A DNA stretch of 64,000 nucleotides from Paenibacillus hexagrammi (GCF_021513275.1 NZ_CP090978.1:248001-312000); one strand, 5' to 3'. Shown: positions 38,149 through 47,253, counted from the first letter of the stretch. The notes: generated from the letters alone by a model not told the origin. Numbers and translations: made by a program.

Positions 38149-39123
38149 ATGAACGCTGCTCAGCCCACCCAGAATGAAGATCGGCATCGTGCCCCCCTCA
38201 TACAAGTTGAGGGTTTGTTTAAGCGCTACGGTGATTTTAATGCGGTCAACGGTATTAACTTTGAAGTTCGGCAAGGGGAAGTGTTTGGGTTGCTTGGTCC
38301 CAACGGTGCGGGAAAGACAACGACCATGGAGATGATCGAGGGGCTTCGTAAGCCGGATGGCGGGACAGCTCTGGTTGCTGGCTACGATACGCAAAAGGAT
38401 CTGAACAAGGTAAAGGAAGTTATCGGAGTGCAGCTGCAATCCACTTCCTTGTTCGAACTTTTAACCGTACGTGAGATTATGAAGATGTACGCCAGCTTTT
38501 ACCGGAAATCGCTGCCCATTGAGCCTCTTCTTGAGCAAATGATCCTAGCTGACAAGGCAAAGGGACGGGTCAAGCACTTGTCGGGCGGACAGAAACAGCG
38601 GCTTGCTATCGCCCTGGCCCTGCTGAATGATCCGAAGGTTGTCTTTCTCGACGAGCCGACTACGGGACTTGATCCACAAGCCCGCCGTACGCTATGGGAC
38701 ATTATTCTGCGCATGAAGGAGCAGGGGAAGACCGTTGTACTGAGTACCCACTATATGGATGAGGCCCATGCGTTATGTGACCGGATATGCCTGATGGACC
38801 AGGGGGAAATCATCGCTCTGGATACGCCAAGGAATCTTGTTCGCAGCCTTCAGTCCGATAGCGCCATCGAATTCCGGGTTATTGCTGAAGCCTTGGAGGA
38901 GGAGGAGCTTCTAGGCCAGTTGCGGGATCTATCCGAGGTGAAACAAGCGGAGTCGAGAGGTGACGTCGTGACCTTGTATACGGACCATTTGCAAGCGTCG
39001 CTCCTGGCATTTATGCAATTTGCCAACCAGAATGAATTGGCTTTTTCGGATTTGCAGACACGTACGGCTACGTTAGAGGATGTCTTTTTACATATGACCG
39101 GAAGGAGCCTTCGAGAAGCATGA
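38149..39123 (+). CDS. ABC transporter ATP-binding protein (ABC-2 exporter)
   Basis: This 324-residue ATPase has Walker A (GLLGPNGAGKTTTMEMIEG), the signature LSGGQKQRLAIALALLNDPK, Walker B (VVFLDEPTTGLDPQ) and the switch His in LSTHYMDEAHAL. The C-terminal extension (about 80 residues) is common in DRR/NatA-type exporters. AAGGAGG lies before the ATG. It overlaps the permease gene by ATGA (39120-39123), so the two are translated together. The substrate is unknown; drug, lipid or peptide export are all possible. Confidence 0.93.
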   Translation: MNAAQPTQNEDRHRAPLIQVEGLFKRYGDFNAVNGINFEVRQGEVFGLLGPNGAGKTTTMEMIEGLRKPDGGTALVAGYDTQKDLNKVKEVIGVQLQSTSLFELLTVREIMKMYASFYRKSLPIEPLLEQMILADKAKGRVKHLSGGQKQRLAIALALLNDPKVVFLDEPTTGLDPQARRTLWDIILRMKEQGKTVVLSTHYMDEAHALCDRICLMDQGEIIALDTPRNLVRSLQSDSAIEFRVIAEALEEEELLGQLRDLSEVKQAESRGDVVTLYTDHLQASLLAFMQFANQNELAFSDLQTRTATLEDVFLHMTGRSLREA

Positions 39124-40211
39124 GTGCTTATTTGCAATTAACGCTTGCCCAGCTTCGTGTTTTTTCCCGCAATCGATCTGTGATCTTCTTTTCCCTCTTA
39201 TTTCCGATTCTGCTTATGGTGGCGCTAGGCTCATTGCTTGGCGGGGGGAACAGCGTTTCCGTAACGGCTGCTGTAGTTGATGAAGACAGGACCGCGGATT
39301 CACGGGAGTTGATCGACTCCGTAAAAGCTCTTCAAGTTGTGGATGTCGATGAGAAACTGGACCAAAGCCAGGCTATGGATGCCTTGAAGAAAGGGGATCT
39401 GCAGCTCGTTGTCGTCATACCCAAAGATTACAGTACATCTGTAAAGACTGCCGATACGATCACCCAGCTGCCAGTATACTACGATGAGACGAACATAGCT
39501 GCCACTCAATTAGGCCTTCAATTAGTCAATCAAGCAGCCGACCAGATCAGCAAGAAGCTCATTCAGTATAAGCAAACGTTAACCGTTAAACCTATCGGTA
39601 TTCAAGCGATTAAACTCGCCTATATTGATTTTTTGGTACCTGGTATCGTATCGATGATGATTATGACCTCGAACTTAAACGGTGTTTCCGGACAAATCGC
39701 GGCCTGGAGAGAGCGGGGAATCCTTCGCCGGATGCAAAGTACAACACTTAAGGCTTCGACCTTTATCTCAGCACAGATTAGCGCAAGACTGTTGCTGAAT
39801 GGTCTGCAAGCACTCATCGTCCTGCTCATCGCCTATTTGTTTTTCGATGTACAGGTTCGCGGCTCGTGGCTGCTGCTAATTGCCGGTGTAGTTTTAGGCA
39901 CATTGACCTTCATGTCCATTGGCTTTATCATCGCCAGTATTGCTAAGACACCGGAGAGTGCAGGACCGATTGCCGGATTTATTTCTTTCCCGCTGTTATT
40001 TGTGGGTAACGTCTTCTTTCCAATCAAGAACATGCCGGAGCTGCTTCAGCCTGTGGTGAAACTGCTGCCGATTACGCATCTATCTACGCTACTCAGGCAG
40101 GTCATGAACGTGGGTGCCGACTTAACGACCCTATGGCCAGAGTTCGCACTGCTCAGCGGGTGGATGATTGTTGCATTCCTCATTGCCAGCTATACATTTA
40201 AATGGGAGTAA
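39120..40211 (+). CDS. ABC-2 type transporter permease
   Basis: This 363-residue permease has the ABC-2 layout. One N-terminal helix (VIFFSLLFPILLMVALGSLL) is followed by a large external domain (about residues 35-165), then five more helices (IDFLVPGIVSMMIM, ALIVLLIAYLFFDV, LLLIAGVVLGTLTFMSIGFI, IAGFISFPLLFVGNVFFPIK, LLSGWMIVAFLIASYTF). The segment FPIKNMPELLQPVVKLLPIT is typical of the family. It works with the ATPase encoded just upstream. Confidence 0.92.
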   Translation: MSAYLQLTLAQLRVFSRNRSVIFFSLLFPILLMVALGSLLGGGNSVSVTAAVVDEDRTADSRELIDSVKALQVVDVDEKLDQSQAMDALKKGDLQLVVVIPKDYSTSVKTADTITQLPVYYDETNIAATQLGLQLVNQAADQISKKLIQYKQTLTVKPIGIQAIKLAYIDFLVPGIVSMMIMTSNLNGVSGQIAAWRERGILRRMQSTTLKASTFISAQISARLLLNGLQALIVLLIAYLFFDVQVRGSWLLLIAGVVLGTLTFMSIGFIIASIAKTPESAGPIAGFISFPLLFVGNVFFPIKNMPELLQPVVKLLPITHLSTLLRQVMNVGADLTTLWPEFALLSGWMIVAFLIASYTFKWE

Positions 40212-40242
40212 CCCGAAAATCATGTGAGAGGACTGATTCCGA

Positions 40243-40689
40243 GTGAGTAGCTCAAAGCCTGAGCAAAATTATAACAACCATAAACAGTTCGTGCCGATTG
40301 TCCATTTTTTCCTGATGCCTTTAAGCCTAGTGACAGCGATAGGTTCCCTTGTGTATGCAGGGCTTCAAATCGCAGGAGGAAATGCTGTGTTTGCCTCCTT
40401 GCTGCTGCTATTTCTGAGCATCATGATGCTCTTGCTGATCTTAGTGTCCCGCAGCGTAGGACTAAAGGTTCAGGATCGCGTTATTCGCACGGAAGAGGAT
40501 CTTCGTCACTATAAACTCACTGGTAGGTGGATCGATCCTAGCCTAACGATTCCACAGCTCATTGCCCTGCGCTTCGCAAGCGATGAGGAGTTCCCTCCTT
40601 TGTGCGAACAGGCAGTGAAAGAAAATTTGAAGCCCGACGCTATCAAAAGATCCATTAGATCGTGGAGGGCAGACCATCAACGCGTTTAG
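40243..40689 (+). CDS. DUF6526-like small membrane protein
   Basis: This 148-residue protein opens with EQNYNNHKQFVPIVHFFLMP, like DUF6526 proteins, followed by two membrane helices (LVTAIGSLVYAG and FASLLLLFLSIMMLLLILVS) and a soluble C-terminal half (VQDRVIRTEEDLRHYKLTGR, then LTIPQLIALRFASDEEF). The function of this family is not known. It lies 31 bases after the ABC-2 permease and has its own terminator (40738-40764), so it may belong to that operon. Confidence 0.75.
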   Translation: MSSSKPEQNYNNHKQFVPIVHFFLMPLSLVTAIGSLVYAGLQIAGGNAVFASLLLLFLSIMMLLLILVSRSVGLKVQDRVIRTEEDLRHYKLTGRWIDPSLTIPQLIALRFASDEEFPPLCEQAVKENLKPDAIKRSIRSWRADHQRV

Positions 40690-40737
40690 GATAAGCACGT
40701 AGGATGAACCATTTACATAGCTGTAAAGATACGGAGG

Positions 40738-40764
40738 CAGCCAGCTAACAGCTCGGCTGTTTTT
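40738..40764 (+). terminator. Rho-independent terminator before the lasso cluster
   Basis: CAGCCAGCT and AGCT-C-GGCTG form a bulged 9-bp stem around AAC, followed by five T. Confidence 0.65.
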
Positions 40765-40796
40765 CTATCCCCGCCAGAAAACGAATGCAAAAAAAT

Positions 40797-40815
40797 AAGA
40801 TACACAACGTATCTT
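40797..40815 (+). promoter_or_regulatory. Inverted repeat in the lasso-cluster promoter region
   Basis: AAGATAC and GTATCTT form a perfect 7-bp inverted repeat around ACAAC. A looser repeat (GATACAAAATGTATTA) follows within 30 bases. They lie 65-85 bases before the cyclase start, in AT-rich DNA where a promoter is expected. The binder is unknown. Confidence 0.4.
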
Positions 40816-40879
40816 TTGTGTGATATGATACAAAATGTATTAGTAATATTGAACTATTGAAATATGGCTGGGGGTTCTT

Positions 40880-42822
40880 ATGAGCGCAATAGCAGGTATT
40901 TTCTCCTACAACAAAGAGGCTATCTCAAGTGACTCATTGGATAAGATGATGCAGCACCTGCAGAAATATCCGGCTGATTCTGCAGGATTATGGCAGGGGC
41001 AGGGTTCCTACGTATCTTTGCTCTGCCATGCACAATGGGTGACCCCTGAATCTGTAGGAGAGAGCATGCCGGTTTACGATTCTGATCATAAGATCGCCAT
41101 CACAGCCGACGTGATCATCGACAATAGGGAAGAATTGTTTGAACGATTACATATTGGTCAAGCCTATCGGAAGCGAATGACAGATGCTGAGCTGCTTATT
41201 CGAGCATATGTCAAATGGGGACAGGATTCTCCTCAATATATTTTGGGCGACTATGCGTATGTCTTATGGGATGAGAACAAGGGGCTGTTGTTTGGCGCTC
41301 GGGACCTGTTAGGAAATCGAACTTTATATTATATGGAGCATCAAGGACGATTTGCTTGCTGTACCGTAGTTCAGCCGCTGCTGGATCTGCCCGGATACAA
41401 AACAGAATTAAACGAGTCTTGGTTGGCTGAATTTTTAGCTATTCCTATTATCTTAGATACCGTTGACGCGAAAGCAACCGTGTACAAGGACATCTACCTG
41501 CTGCCGCCGGCCCATACGTTCACCGTCTCACAGGGAACCCTGCGAGTACGTCAATTCGGGAGTCTGCAGCCCTGTGGTTCACCGCTTAAGCTTAAGTCCA
41601 ATATGGAGTATGAGGAGGCTTTTCGCGAGGTGTTCCAACAAGCGGTTTCATCCAAGCTGCGGACCTTCCGCCAAGTTGGAGCTAGCTTGAGCGGCGGTCT
41701 GGACTCAGGAGCTGTCGTCAGCTTCGCCTCCGAGCCTCTGCGTCAAGCTGGCAAACAGCTGCTTGCTTTCAGCTACATTCCTCCCAGCGATTTTGTGGAT
41801 TGGACCTCCAGGCGCATGATGGCTAATGAAACCCCCTATATTCAGGCCATTGCCAATCATGTCGGCAATATCAAGACGAACTACCTGGACTTCCCTGAGC
41901 GCAGTTCATTTGACGATGTGGATGATATCCTTGATCTCATGGAGGCCCCCTATAAATTCATTGAAAATTCATTCTGGATAAAAGGCATACTGGAGCATGC
42001 TCAAAAATCTGATGTTGGCGTACTGTTAAACGGCTCACGGGGAAACTACACGATATCCTGGGGACCCGCTTACGACTATTATGGGCAGCTTTTGAGGAAA
42101 TTTAAATGGAACCGCTTACACAATGAGCTTAAATACTATTCTCGGCAGCATCAGGTTCGTAGGTCCCGGTCCTTGCCCATCATCGCCAAGCTGGCTTTTC
42201 CCTTCTTATCGCGATTCCTTTCTCTTCTAGCAAATCGGATTTCCCCAGGCTAATCCATCCGGAGTTCGCCGCGAGAACGAAGGTCTATCAAAAACTCAAG
42301 CATCATGATGTCGGACTGCATGAATATGCGATGGATGATATTGCAGCAAGGGATGATCAGTTCAAGAGTTTCGCGGTGTCTAATCATCAAGGCGTCTCTT
42401 CAACCAAGCTGTCCTTGCGATATGGGCTATGGGAAAGGGACCCTACCTGTGACGCCAGAGTTGTCCGTTTCTGTCTGTCCCTGCCTTTGGAGCAATATGT
42501 TCAAAACGGTGTGTCCCGCTCGCTCATTCGAAGATCCACAAACGGCTATTTGCCAGACGAGGTGCGCATGAATCAGCGGATATATGGGATTCAAGGGGCC
42601 GACTGGATTCATCGTGTTCTGCCTTCATGGGGAGTGGTATCCGAGGAAGTCCAAGCGTTATGCCGGGACAGTTTCCTGGCAGGTCTGCTCCATATCGATC
42701 AAATCCAAGCATCTCTGGCGAAAATAGGACCTCAGCCCAAGCCGGAGCAGGCATATGACCCTCATGTGAAGATCATCATGCAGGCTTCAATAGTGGCTCG
42801 ATTTTTAAAAAGAATGATGTAG
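40880..42822 (+). CDS. Lasso-peptide cyclase (asparagine-synthetase-like), frameshifted
   Basis: This protein of about 647 residues activates an Asp or Glu side chain of the precursor with ATP and closes the macrolactam ring. The N-terminal glutamine-amidotransferase-like domain starts MSAIAGIFSYN, with Ser in place of the catalytic Cys found in true asparagine synthetases, as usual for lasso cyclases. The synthetase domain has the PP-loop SLSGGLDSGAVVSF and LLNGSRGNYTISWG. The first frame stops at 42253 (ANRISPG). The other frame gives RLIHPEFAARTKVYQKLKHH and runs to 42822, so one base is missing in or near the C4 run at 42243-42246. The precursor gene follows 28 bases later. Confidence 0.88.
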
Positions 42823-42850
42823 CTGCATAACTTGAAGGGAGGTGAAATCT

Positions 42851-42997
42851 ATGAATGAACAGCTGAAAAAAACCTGGAATGAGCCTGCTCTGGAAGTCCT
42901 GGACGTCTCTATGACAATGGGAGGACCGAACGGTTGTGTTCCTGACAAAAACGGCAAGGGCAGCAATAATCGCGACTGCAAGCCGGATGCTTCCTAA
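42851..42997 (+). CDS. Lasso-peptide precursor, paeninodin-like with two Cys in the core
   Basis: This 48-residue gene is preceded by AGGGAGGTG. The leader (residues 1-23) carries the paeninodin-type motif W..PALEVLDVSMTM with the conserved Thr at -2. The predicted core (24-48, 25 residues) begins GGPNGCVPD. By the paeninodin pattern, Gly1 would link to Asp9 to make a nine-residue ring. The tail begins KNGKGSNNRD, then CKPDAS. Core Cys6 lies in the ring and Cys20 in the tail, so one ring-to-tail disulfide is possible. The C-terminal Ser is the kind of residue modified by the neighbouring kinase. A partial terminator follows at 43021-43058. Leader cleavage and ring position are inferred from family knowledge. 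Confidence 0.85.
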   Translation: MNEQLKKTWNEPALEVLDVSMTMGGPNGCVPDKNGKGSNNRDCKPDAS

Positions 42998-43020
42998 TTA
43001 TGTTTATACACTCATGCTCC

Positions 43021-43058
43021 AAGGCCCTTATATCTTCTAGTGTATAAGGGCTTTTTAT
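43021..43058 (+). terminator. Terminator or attenuator between precursor and kinase genes
   Basis: GCCCTTATA (43024-43032) pairs with TATAAGGGC (43042-43050), followed by five T. Its place directly after the precursor suggests partial termination, giving more precursor mRNA than enzyme mRNA. Confidence 0.75.
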
Positions 43059-43096
43059 TACCACAATGATGAAAGCAATGGGGAGAGAAGCGGAAG

Positions 43097-44040
43097 ATGC
43101 GGACACTTGTTTACCGTGCTTTTGGTTTCAATATGGCTAGCGAAATTCCTTTACCCGAAGTATTGCTGATCAGCCATGAACATGTTCAACCTGATGTACG
43201 CATCATGCTCGGTGATTTACAAGATATCTGGAACGAGTATGGGAAGCAGGGGGAATATTACGCTTATCTGGACGAGCAATTCCTATTGTATGTGCCCGAG
43301 ATTGCGATATTCAGTGTAAGAGGAGGCGAAGAGATTACCGTTTCTCCTTTAAATGGGGCGAAGGAGCATCAGATCCGGCTTTATCTGCTTGGGACATGTA
43401 TGGGGGCTATCCTCATGCAAAAACGGATTCTGCCGCTTCACGGCAGTGCGGTCGTCATTGACGGTAAAGGCTATGCCTTTATCGGGGAGTCGGGAGCGGG
43501 GAAATCAACGTTAGCCTGCGGCCTTATTCAAAGGGGCTATTCCCTCCTGAGTGATGATGTCATTGCGATCTCCTGGGGAGGTCCCGACCGGCAGATTCCG
43601 ATCGTCATTCCCTCCTACCCACAGCAAAAGCTGTGGCAGGAAAGCTTCGATTATCTAGGAATGTCGCCAGCAGATTGCGAAAACCTCTACGAAACGAAAT
43701 ATGCTTTGCCGGTACCTCAAGTCTTTCAAAGTGATCGAATCCCGCTCGGCGGTATTTTTGAATTAAACAAATCGGACCAGAGCGGCATACAAATCAAGGC
43801 ATGCAGCGGACTGCAATGTCTTCCCATTTTACATATGCATACCTATAGAAACTTTTTGCTGCCCCTTTTGGCAAAGAACAATGGCACTTCTCGGAAATAT
43901 CCCAGCTAAGCTCCAAAATCCCGATTCGTCAAATCCACAGGCCGAACAGCGAGATGACAATTCCCCAATTAATCGATCGAATCCTTGGTATCGTAGGTTA
44001 TCAAGATGAAGCAGCGAGTATTCACTTTGGAATGGGCTAA
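43097..44040 (+). CDS. HprK-like kinase for the lasso precursor, frameshifted
   Basis: This protein of about 314 residues resembles HPr kinase. The P-loop FIGESGAGKSTLACGLIQRG is at about residues 131-150 and LLSDDVIAI follows, like the catalytic Asp segment. PadeK-type relatives in paeninodin clusters phosphorylate the C-terminal Ser of the precursor, and the precursor here ends in Ser. The listed frame ends at 43909 (GTSRKYPS). The other frame continues QWHFSEISQLSSKIPIRQIH to the stop at 44038-44040, so one G is probably missing near 43876. Its end lies 13 bases before the chosen exporter start. Confidence 0.82.
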
Positions 44041-44053
44041 AAGGAGACCGGAG

Positions 44054-45865
44054 ATGGCGCAGCTACTCATCTATGTTAAAAAATTTCATGCATTTGCAGG
44101 GCCAAGGCTGTATATAAACCAGCTGGGGATGATGCTGAGCAGTGTGCTCGATGGAATCGGCATCCTATTATTAATACCGATGCTAAGTTTATTGGGGCTA
44201 AAAGGGGCCGAGGGATCCCCAAGCTCTTACTTCGCTTTTATCCTTGGACGCTTGCGTCACCTTTCCGACTCCCTTCAGCTATCGGTTATTGTTGGCCTGT
44301 TTATGGTACTTCTCGTGCTTCAAGCTTCCATGCAGCGGTATCTATCCCATCGCAGTATAAGTATGGAGCAGCAGTTTATCCGCCATGTACGGACGGAAGT
44401 GTATGAGTCTTTGCTCTTCGCTAATTGGCCGTTCTTTCTTACCAAGAGAAAATCCGATTTTACACATGCGATGACACAGGAATTGCCGCGGATCAGCTAT
44501 GGAATTTTTACGTTTTTACAAATCATTACAACGTTCGTGTATACGGCCGTTCAGATTGGAATTGCCTTATGGCTGTCCGTGACACTAACGCTGCTTGTCC
44601 TGCTCTGCGGCTTGATGCTAGGTATGATCTCCCGCAGGTCTGTTGCCAGATCCAGGGCTTGTGGAAATGAAGCTACTACACTTATGCAAAGCTATATGGC
44701 GGGGATGACAGAGCATTTTCAAGGGATCAAGGAAATTAAAAGTAACATGTCGGAGAATCGGCATGCCGATTGGTTTCGTTCGCTATGCTTGCGAATGGAG
44801 CGTAATATGGTCCGGTTCAGCCATCTTCAAGCCGATTCCCAATATTTCTATAAGCTGGCATCAGGAGTATGTATCGCTGTATTCTTGCTTTGTGCGCTGC
44901 TTGTCTTTCATGTGCAAACCGCGACGTTACTACTAGTCGTTCTGATATGCTCCCGCTTATGGCCTAAATTCTCCGCTCTTCAGACCGGATGGGAGAATTT
45001 GGCCCAAACACTGCCTGCTTTCCAAACCTTGGCGGATTTGCAAAAGCAAGCCGAAGGAAGCAGAGAATTTGACCTTCACGAGCTGGAACTAGCGCCCGGA
45101 GCCGACCGTTCTTTTCGCATCCAGCAAGGTATAGAATGCCGGTCTGTCAGCTACCGATATGATCTTCAAAGCAGCTCTTATGCACTTTCTTGTGTAGATG
45201 CGTACATACCGGCTCATCATATGGTTGCGATAGTCGGCAAATCAGGAGCAGGCAAAAGCACACTGATTGACCTTCTGATCGGACTCATTCAGCCTCAGCA
45301 AGGCGAGGTGCTCGTCGATGGCATGCCGCTGCGCGAATGCTCCGCGATGTTCCGCAGCGCCATCAGTTATGTCCCGCAGGATCCTTTTTTGTTTCACATG
45401 AGCCTTAGGGAAAATCTATGTATGGGTGCTCCAAATGCGACCGATGATCAGCTTTGGGAGGCCCTACGCTTTAGCGCGGCTGATGAATTTGTCAGACAGC
45501 TGCCGGATGGGCTGGAGACGATGCTTGGGGACAGGGGGGTGAGGTTGTCCGGAGGGGAACGCCAACGAATCGTATTGGCAAGAGCCATCCTGCGGAAGCC
45601 TTCCGTTTTGATTCTTGATGAAGCCACCAGCGCGTTAGACAGTGAGAATGAAACGAAAATACAGGAAGCGCTTGAACGAATTCGAGGCAGCATGACCGTT
45701 ATCGTCATCGCTCATCGACTTTCTACGATCCGTACTGCCGATCATATTATTGTGATGGAGAAGGGAGCTATTGTACAACAAGGCAGCTATCAACTCCTCG
45801 CCCATGCAGCAGGAGGTACGTTTAGCGAATTGATCAATTACCACGACAGGGCTTTGCAAATCTGA
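44054..45865 (+). CDS. Lasso-peptide ABC exporter (permease and ATPase fused)
   Basis: This is a half-transporter of about 603 residues. The N-terminal membrane domain (about residues 1-330) has six predicted helices, including GIGILLLIPMLSLLGL and LSVIVGLFMVLLVLQASM. The ATPase domain has Walker A (IVGKSGAGKSTLIDLLIGLI), signature RLSGGERQRIVLARAIL, Walker B (VLILDEATSALD) and the switch His in VIAHRLST. I chose the ATG at 44054 because AAGGAG (44041-44046) is seven bases before it; the ATG at 44006 lies inside the kinase gene. In lasso clusters this D protein exports the mature peptide and gives self-immunity. Confidence 0.9.
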   Translation: MAQLLIYVKKFHAFAGPRLYINQLGMMLSSVLDGIGILLLIPMLSLLGLKGAEGSPSSYFAFILGRLRHLSDSLQLSVIVGLFMVLLVLQASMQRYLSHRSISMEQQFIRHVRTEVYESLLFANWPFFLTKRKSDFTHAMTQELPRISYGIFTFLQIITTFVYTAVQIGIALWLSVTLTLLVLLCGLMLGMISRRSVARSRACGNEATTLMQSYMAGMTEHFQGIKEIKSNMSENRHADWFRSLCLRMERNMVRFSHLQADSQYFYKLASGVCIAVFLLCALLVFHVQTATLLLVVLICSRLWPKFSALQTGWENLAQTLPAFQTLADLQKQAEGSREFDLHELELAPGADRSFRIQQGIECRSVSYRYDLQSSSYALSCVDAYIPAHHMVAIVGKSGAGKSTLIDLLIGLIQPQQGEVLVDGMPLRECSAMFRSAISYVPQDPFLFHMSLRENLCMGAPNATDDQLWEALRFSAADEFVRQLPDGLETMLGDRGVRLSGGERQRIVLARAILRKPSVLILDEATSALDSENETKIQEALERIRGSMTVIVIAHRLSTIRTADHIIVMEKGAIVQQGSYQLLAHAAGGTFSELINYHDRALQI

Positions 45866-45896
45866 ACGGTTCCAGGAAGATGTGCGAAAAGAAAAA

Positions 45897-45945
45897 AAGT
45901 CTGCCTTACCCTCTGTATTCGTGCTGTGAGGGGTGGCAGGCTTAT
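45897..45945 (+). terminator. Terminator of the lasso cluster
   Basis: AAGTCTGCC (45897-45905) pairs with GGCAGGCTT (45935-45943) with one G-U pair. Inner bases ACCCTC and GAGGGGT also pair. TTATTTG follows. It lies 31 bases after the exporter stop. Confidence 0.65.
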
Positions 45946-45948
45946 TTG

Positions 45949-45998
45949 AAATATAAACGTACTCGTCATTAAAGGACGGAGTAGGCTGTTTATCTCAT
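45949..45998 (+). repeat. Dispersed palindromic repeat, copy 2
   Basis: ATAAACGTACTCGTC and GACGGAGTAGGCTGTTTAT flank ATTAAAG and can pair as a stem-loop. Nearly the same sequence occurs at 25222-25271 (minus) and 52085-52133 (plus). Confidence 0.75.
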
Positions 45999-46021
45999 AT
46001 AGAAATGTATTCCTCGGTGGC

Positions 46022-46243
46022 TCACTCCAGGCTTTCCTCTTCAAATCTATACTCCAATATATCGCCGGGCTGACAATCGAGCGCTTTGCAGATCGCTTCA
46101 AGCGTCGAAAAGCGAATTGCTTTTGCTTTTCCGTTTTTCAAGACAGAAAGGTTCGCCATGGTAATCCCAACTAACTCCGATAGTTCGGTTACACTCATTT
46201 TACGTTTTGCCAGCATCACATCAATATGGATGATAATCGCCAT
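46022..46243 (-). CDS. Small Cro/C1-type regulator (YozG type)
   Basis: This 73-residue protein is almost entirely one helix-turn-helix: VMLAKRKMSVTELSELVGIT, then NLSVLKNGKAKAIRFSTLEA and ICKALDCQPGDILEY. This short form is the YozG-type Cro/C1 regulator that often accompanies DUF2975 membrane proteins. It follows two such genes on the same strand with 11-15 base gaps, so the three form one operon, and it probably regulates its own operon. Confidence 0.88.
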   Translation of the reverse strand: MAIIIHIDVMLAKRKMSVTELSELVGITMANLSVLKNGKAKAIRFSTLEAICKALDCQPGDILEYRFEEESLE

Positions 46244-46254
46244 GTTATTTCACC

Positions 46255-46737
46255 TCAAACCGTCAGGTCATTTTCTGTTTTTATATCGATAGCATTGTTC
46301 AAGAGCTTCTGCAGGACAGCGGCAAACACTGCGATCACAAGTGAAGCGAATGGAATAATCAATCCCATGATAATAAGACCCGGAGCGTCGTCCAGCTCTG
46401 CGATCATGTATAACAGGGGTATCACGGCCGTTTGCAGGATGCAAATTGTAATGGCACAGTATTTGATACGCCGTAATGCTGTGACAGATAACTCCGAGAA
46501 AGCATGGTTCTTGTCCATATAGGTGAGCAGTTTAAATGCCTGGTACAAGGCGGCAAAGAATGGAAGGGTTGATCCATATAGCCCTACTAAAGCAGGGTAC
46601 AACCAAAAAGTCGTCAAATGCTTATTGATTTCACCAGCGACCCAAGGCAGCCAAAAGATACATAATGCAAGTATCGGAATTCCAATCAGAATAACTACGA
46701 GCTTCAGAAAAAGCGTTTCCCGTTTCATCATAAGCAC
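46255..46737 (-). CDS. DUF2975 family membrane protein
   Basis: This 160-residue protein has four predicted membrane helices: LFLKLVVILIGIPILALCIF, LYPALVGLYGSTLPFFAALY, IKYCAITICILQTAVIPLLY and LIIMGLIIPFASLVIAVFAA. The segment YQAFKLLTYMDKNHAFSELS between the second and third helices is the DUF2975 hallmark. It is a paralogue of its upstream neighbour. Its role is unknown. Confidence 0.85.
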   Translation of the reverse strand: MLMMKRETLFLKLVVILIGIPILALCIFWLPWVAGEINKHLTTFWLYPALVGLYGSTLPFFAALYQAFKLLTYMDKNHAFSELSVTALRRIKYCAITICILQTAVIPLLYMIAELDDAPGLIIMGLIIPFASLVIAVFAAVLQKLLNNAIDIKTENDLTV

Positions 46738-46752
46738 CTCATTGAATTAGTT

Positions 46753-47253
46753 TCATATTATCACGGTTTGATCAAGTTGTGATTGAAGATCGATGGCATC
46801 CTGTAAAACTTTCTGAAAAATTGACGCGCATGCCGCAATGATGCTTGACACCGTTATGCATATAAATACAAGCATGACAACCCCTGCAATGTCTCCTCCG
46901 ATCCATAGGATCCCGAACAATAATCCGGCTGCGACGCACACAATAATGGTAATCGCACAGCGCTTTATAATCTGCAGCGCTCTAACAGACCCTCCCGAGA
47001 AAGTCTTTCCTTTTTCCACATAGGTCAGAAGCTTACATGCTTGATACAGCGCACTAAACAAGGGCATGCACAGTAAATAGGCACAGATTAAGAACGGATA
47101 TTGCAAGTAAGCTGTCTCTGGATGTGCCTCCGCATCTCGGCCGGCGATCCCTGGCAGTACGAATATACACAAGGCAAGTACTGCGATTCCCATGGCAAGA
47201 AGGACGATCTTTAAAAAAGTGGTTGAACCTCGCACATGTTTCATAACCATCAC
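46753..47253 (-). CDS. DUF2975 family membrane protein, paralogue
   Basis: This 166-residue protein has the same four-helix plan as the next gene, with YQACKLLTYVEKGKTFSGGS and ALQIIKRCAITIIVCVAAGL. It is the first gene of the operon (47253 to 46022). The two copies are clearly related but well diverged, which suggests an old duplication or a two-component membrane complex. Confidence 0.85.
   Translation of the reverse strand: MMVMKHVRGSTTFLKIVLLAMGIAVLALCIFVLPGIAGRDAEAHPETAYLQYPFLICAYLLCMPLFSALYQACKLLTYVEKGKTFSGGSVRALQIIKRCAITIIVCVAAGLLFGILWIGGDIAGVVMLVFICITVSSIIAACASIFQKVLQDAIDLQSQLDQTVII

Noticed and set aside
42305..42571. Separate gene in the 3' part of the lasso cyclase
   Set aside because: The correct frame there (from 42331 and upstream) continues the synthetase domain; this frame is a shadow.
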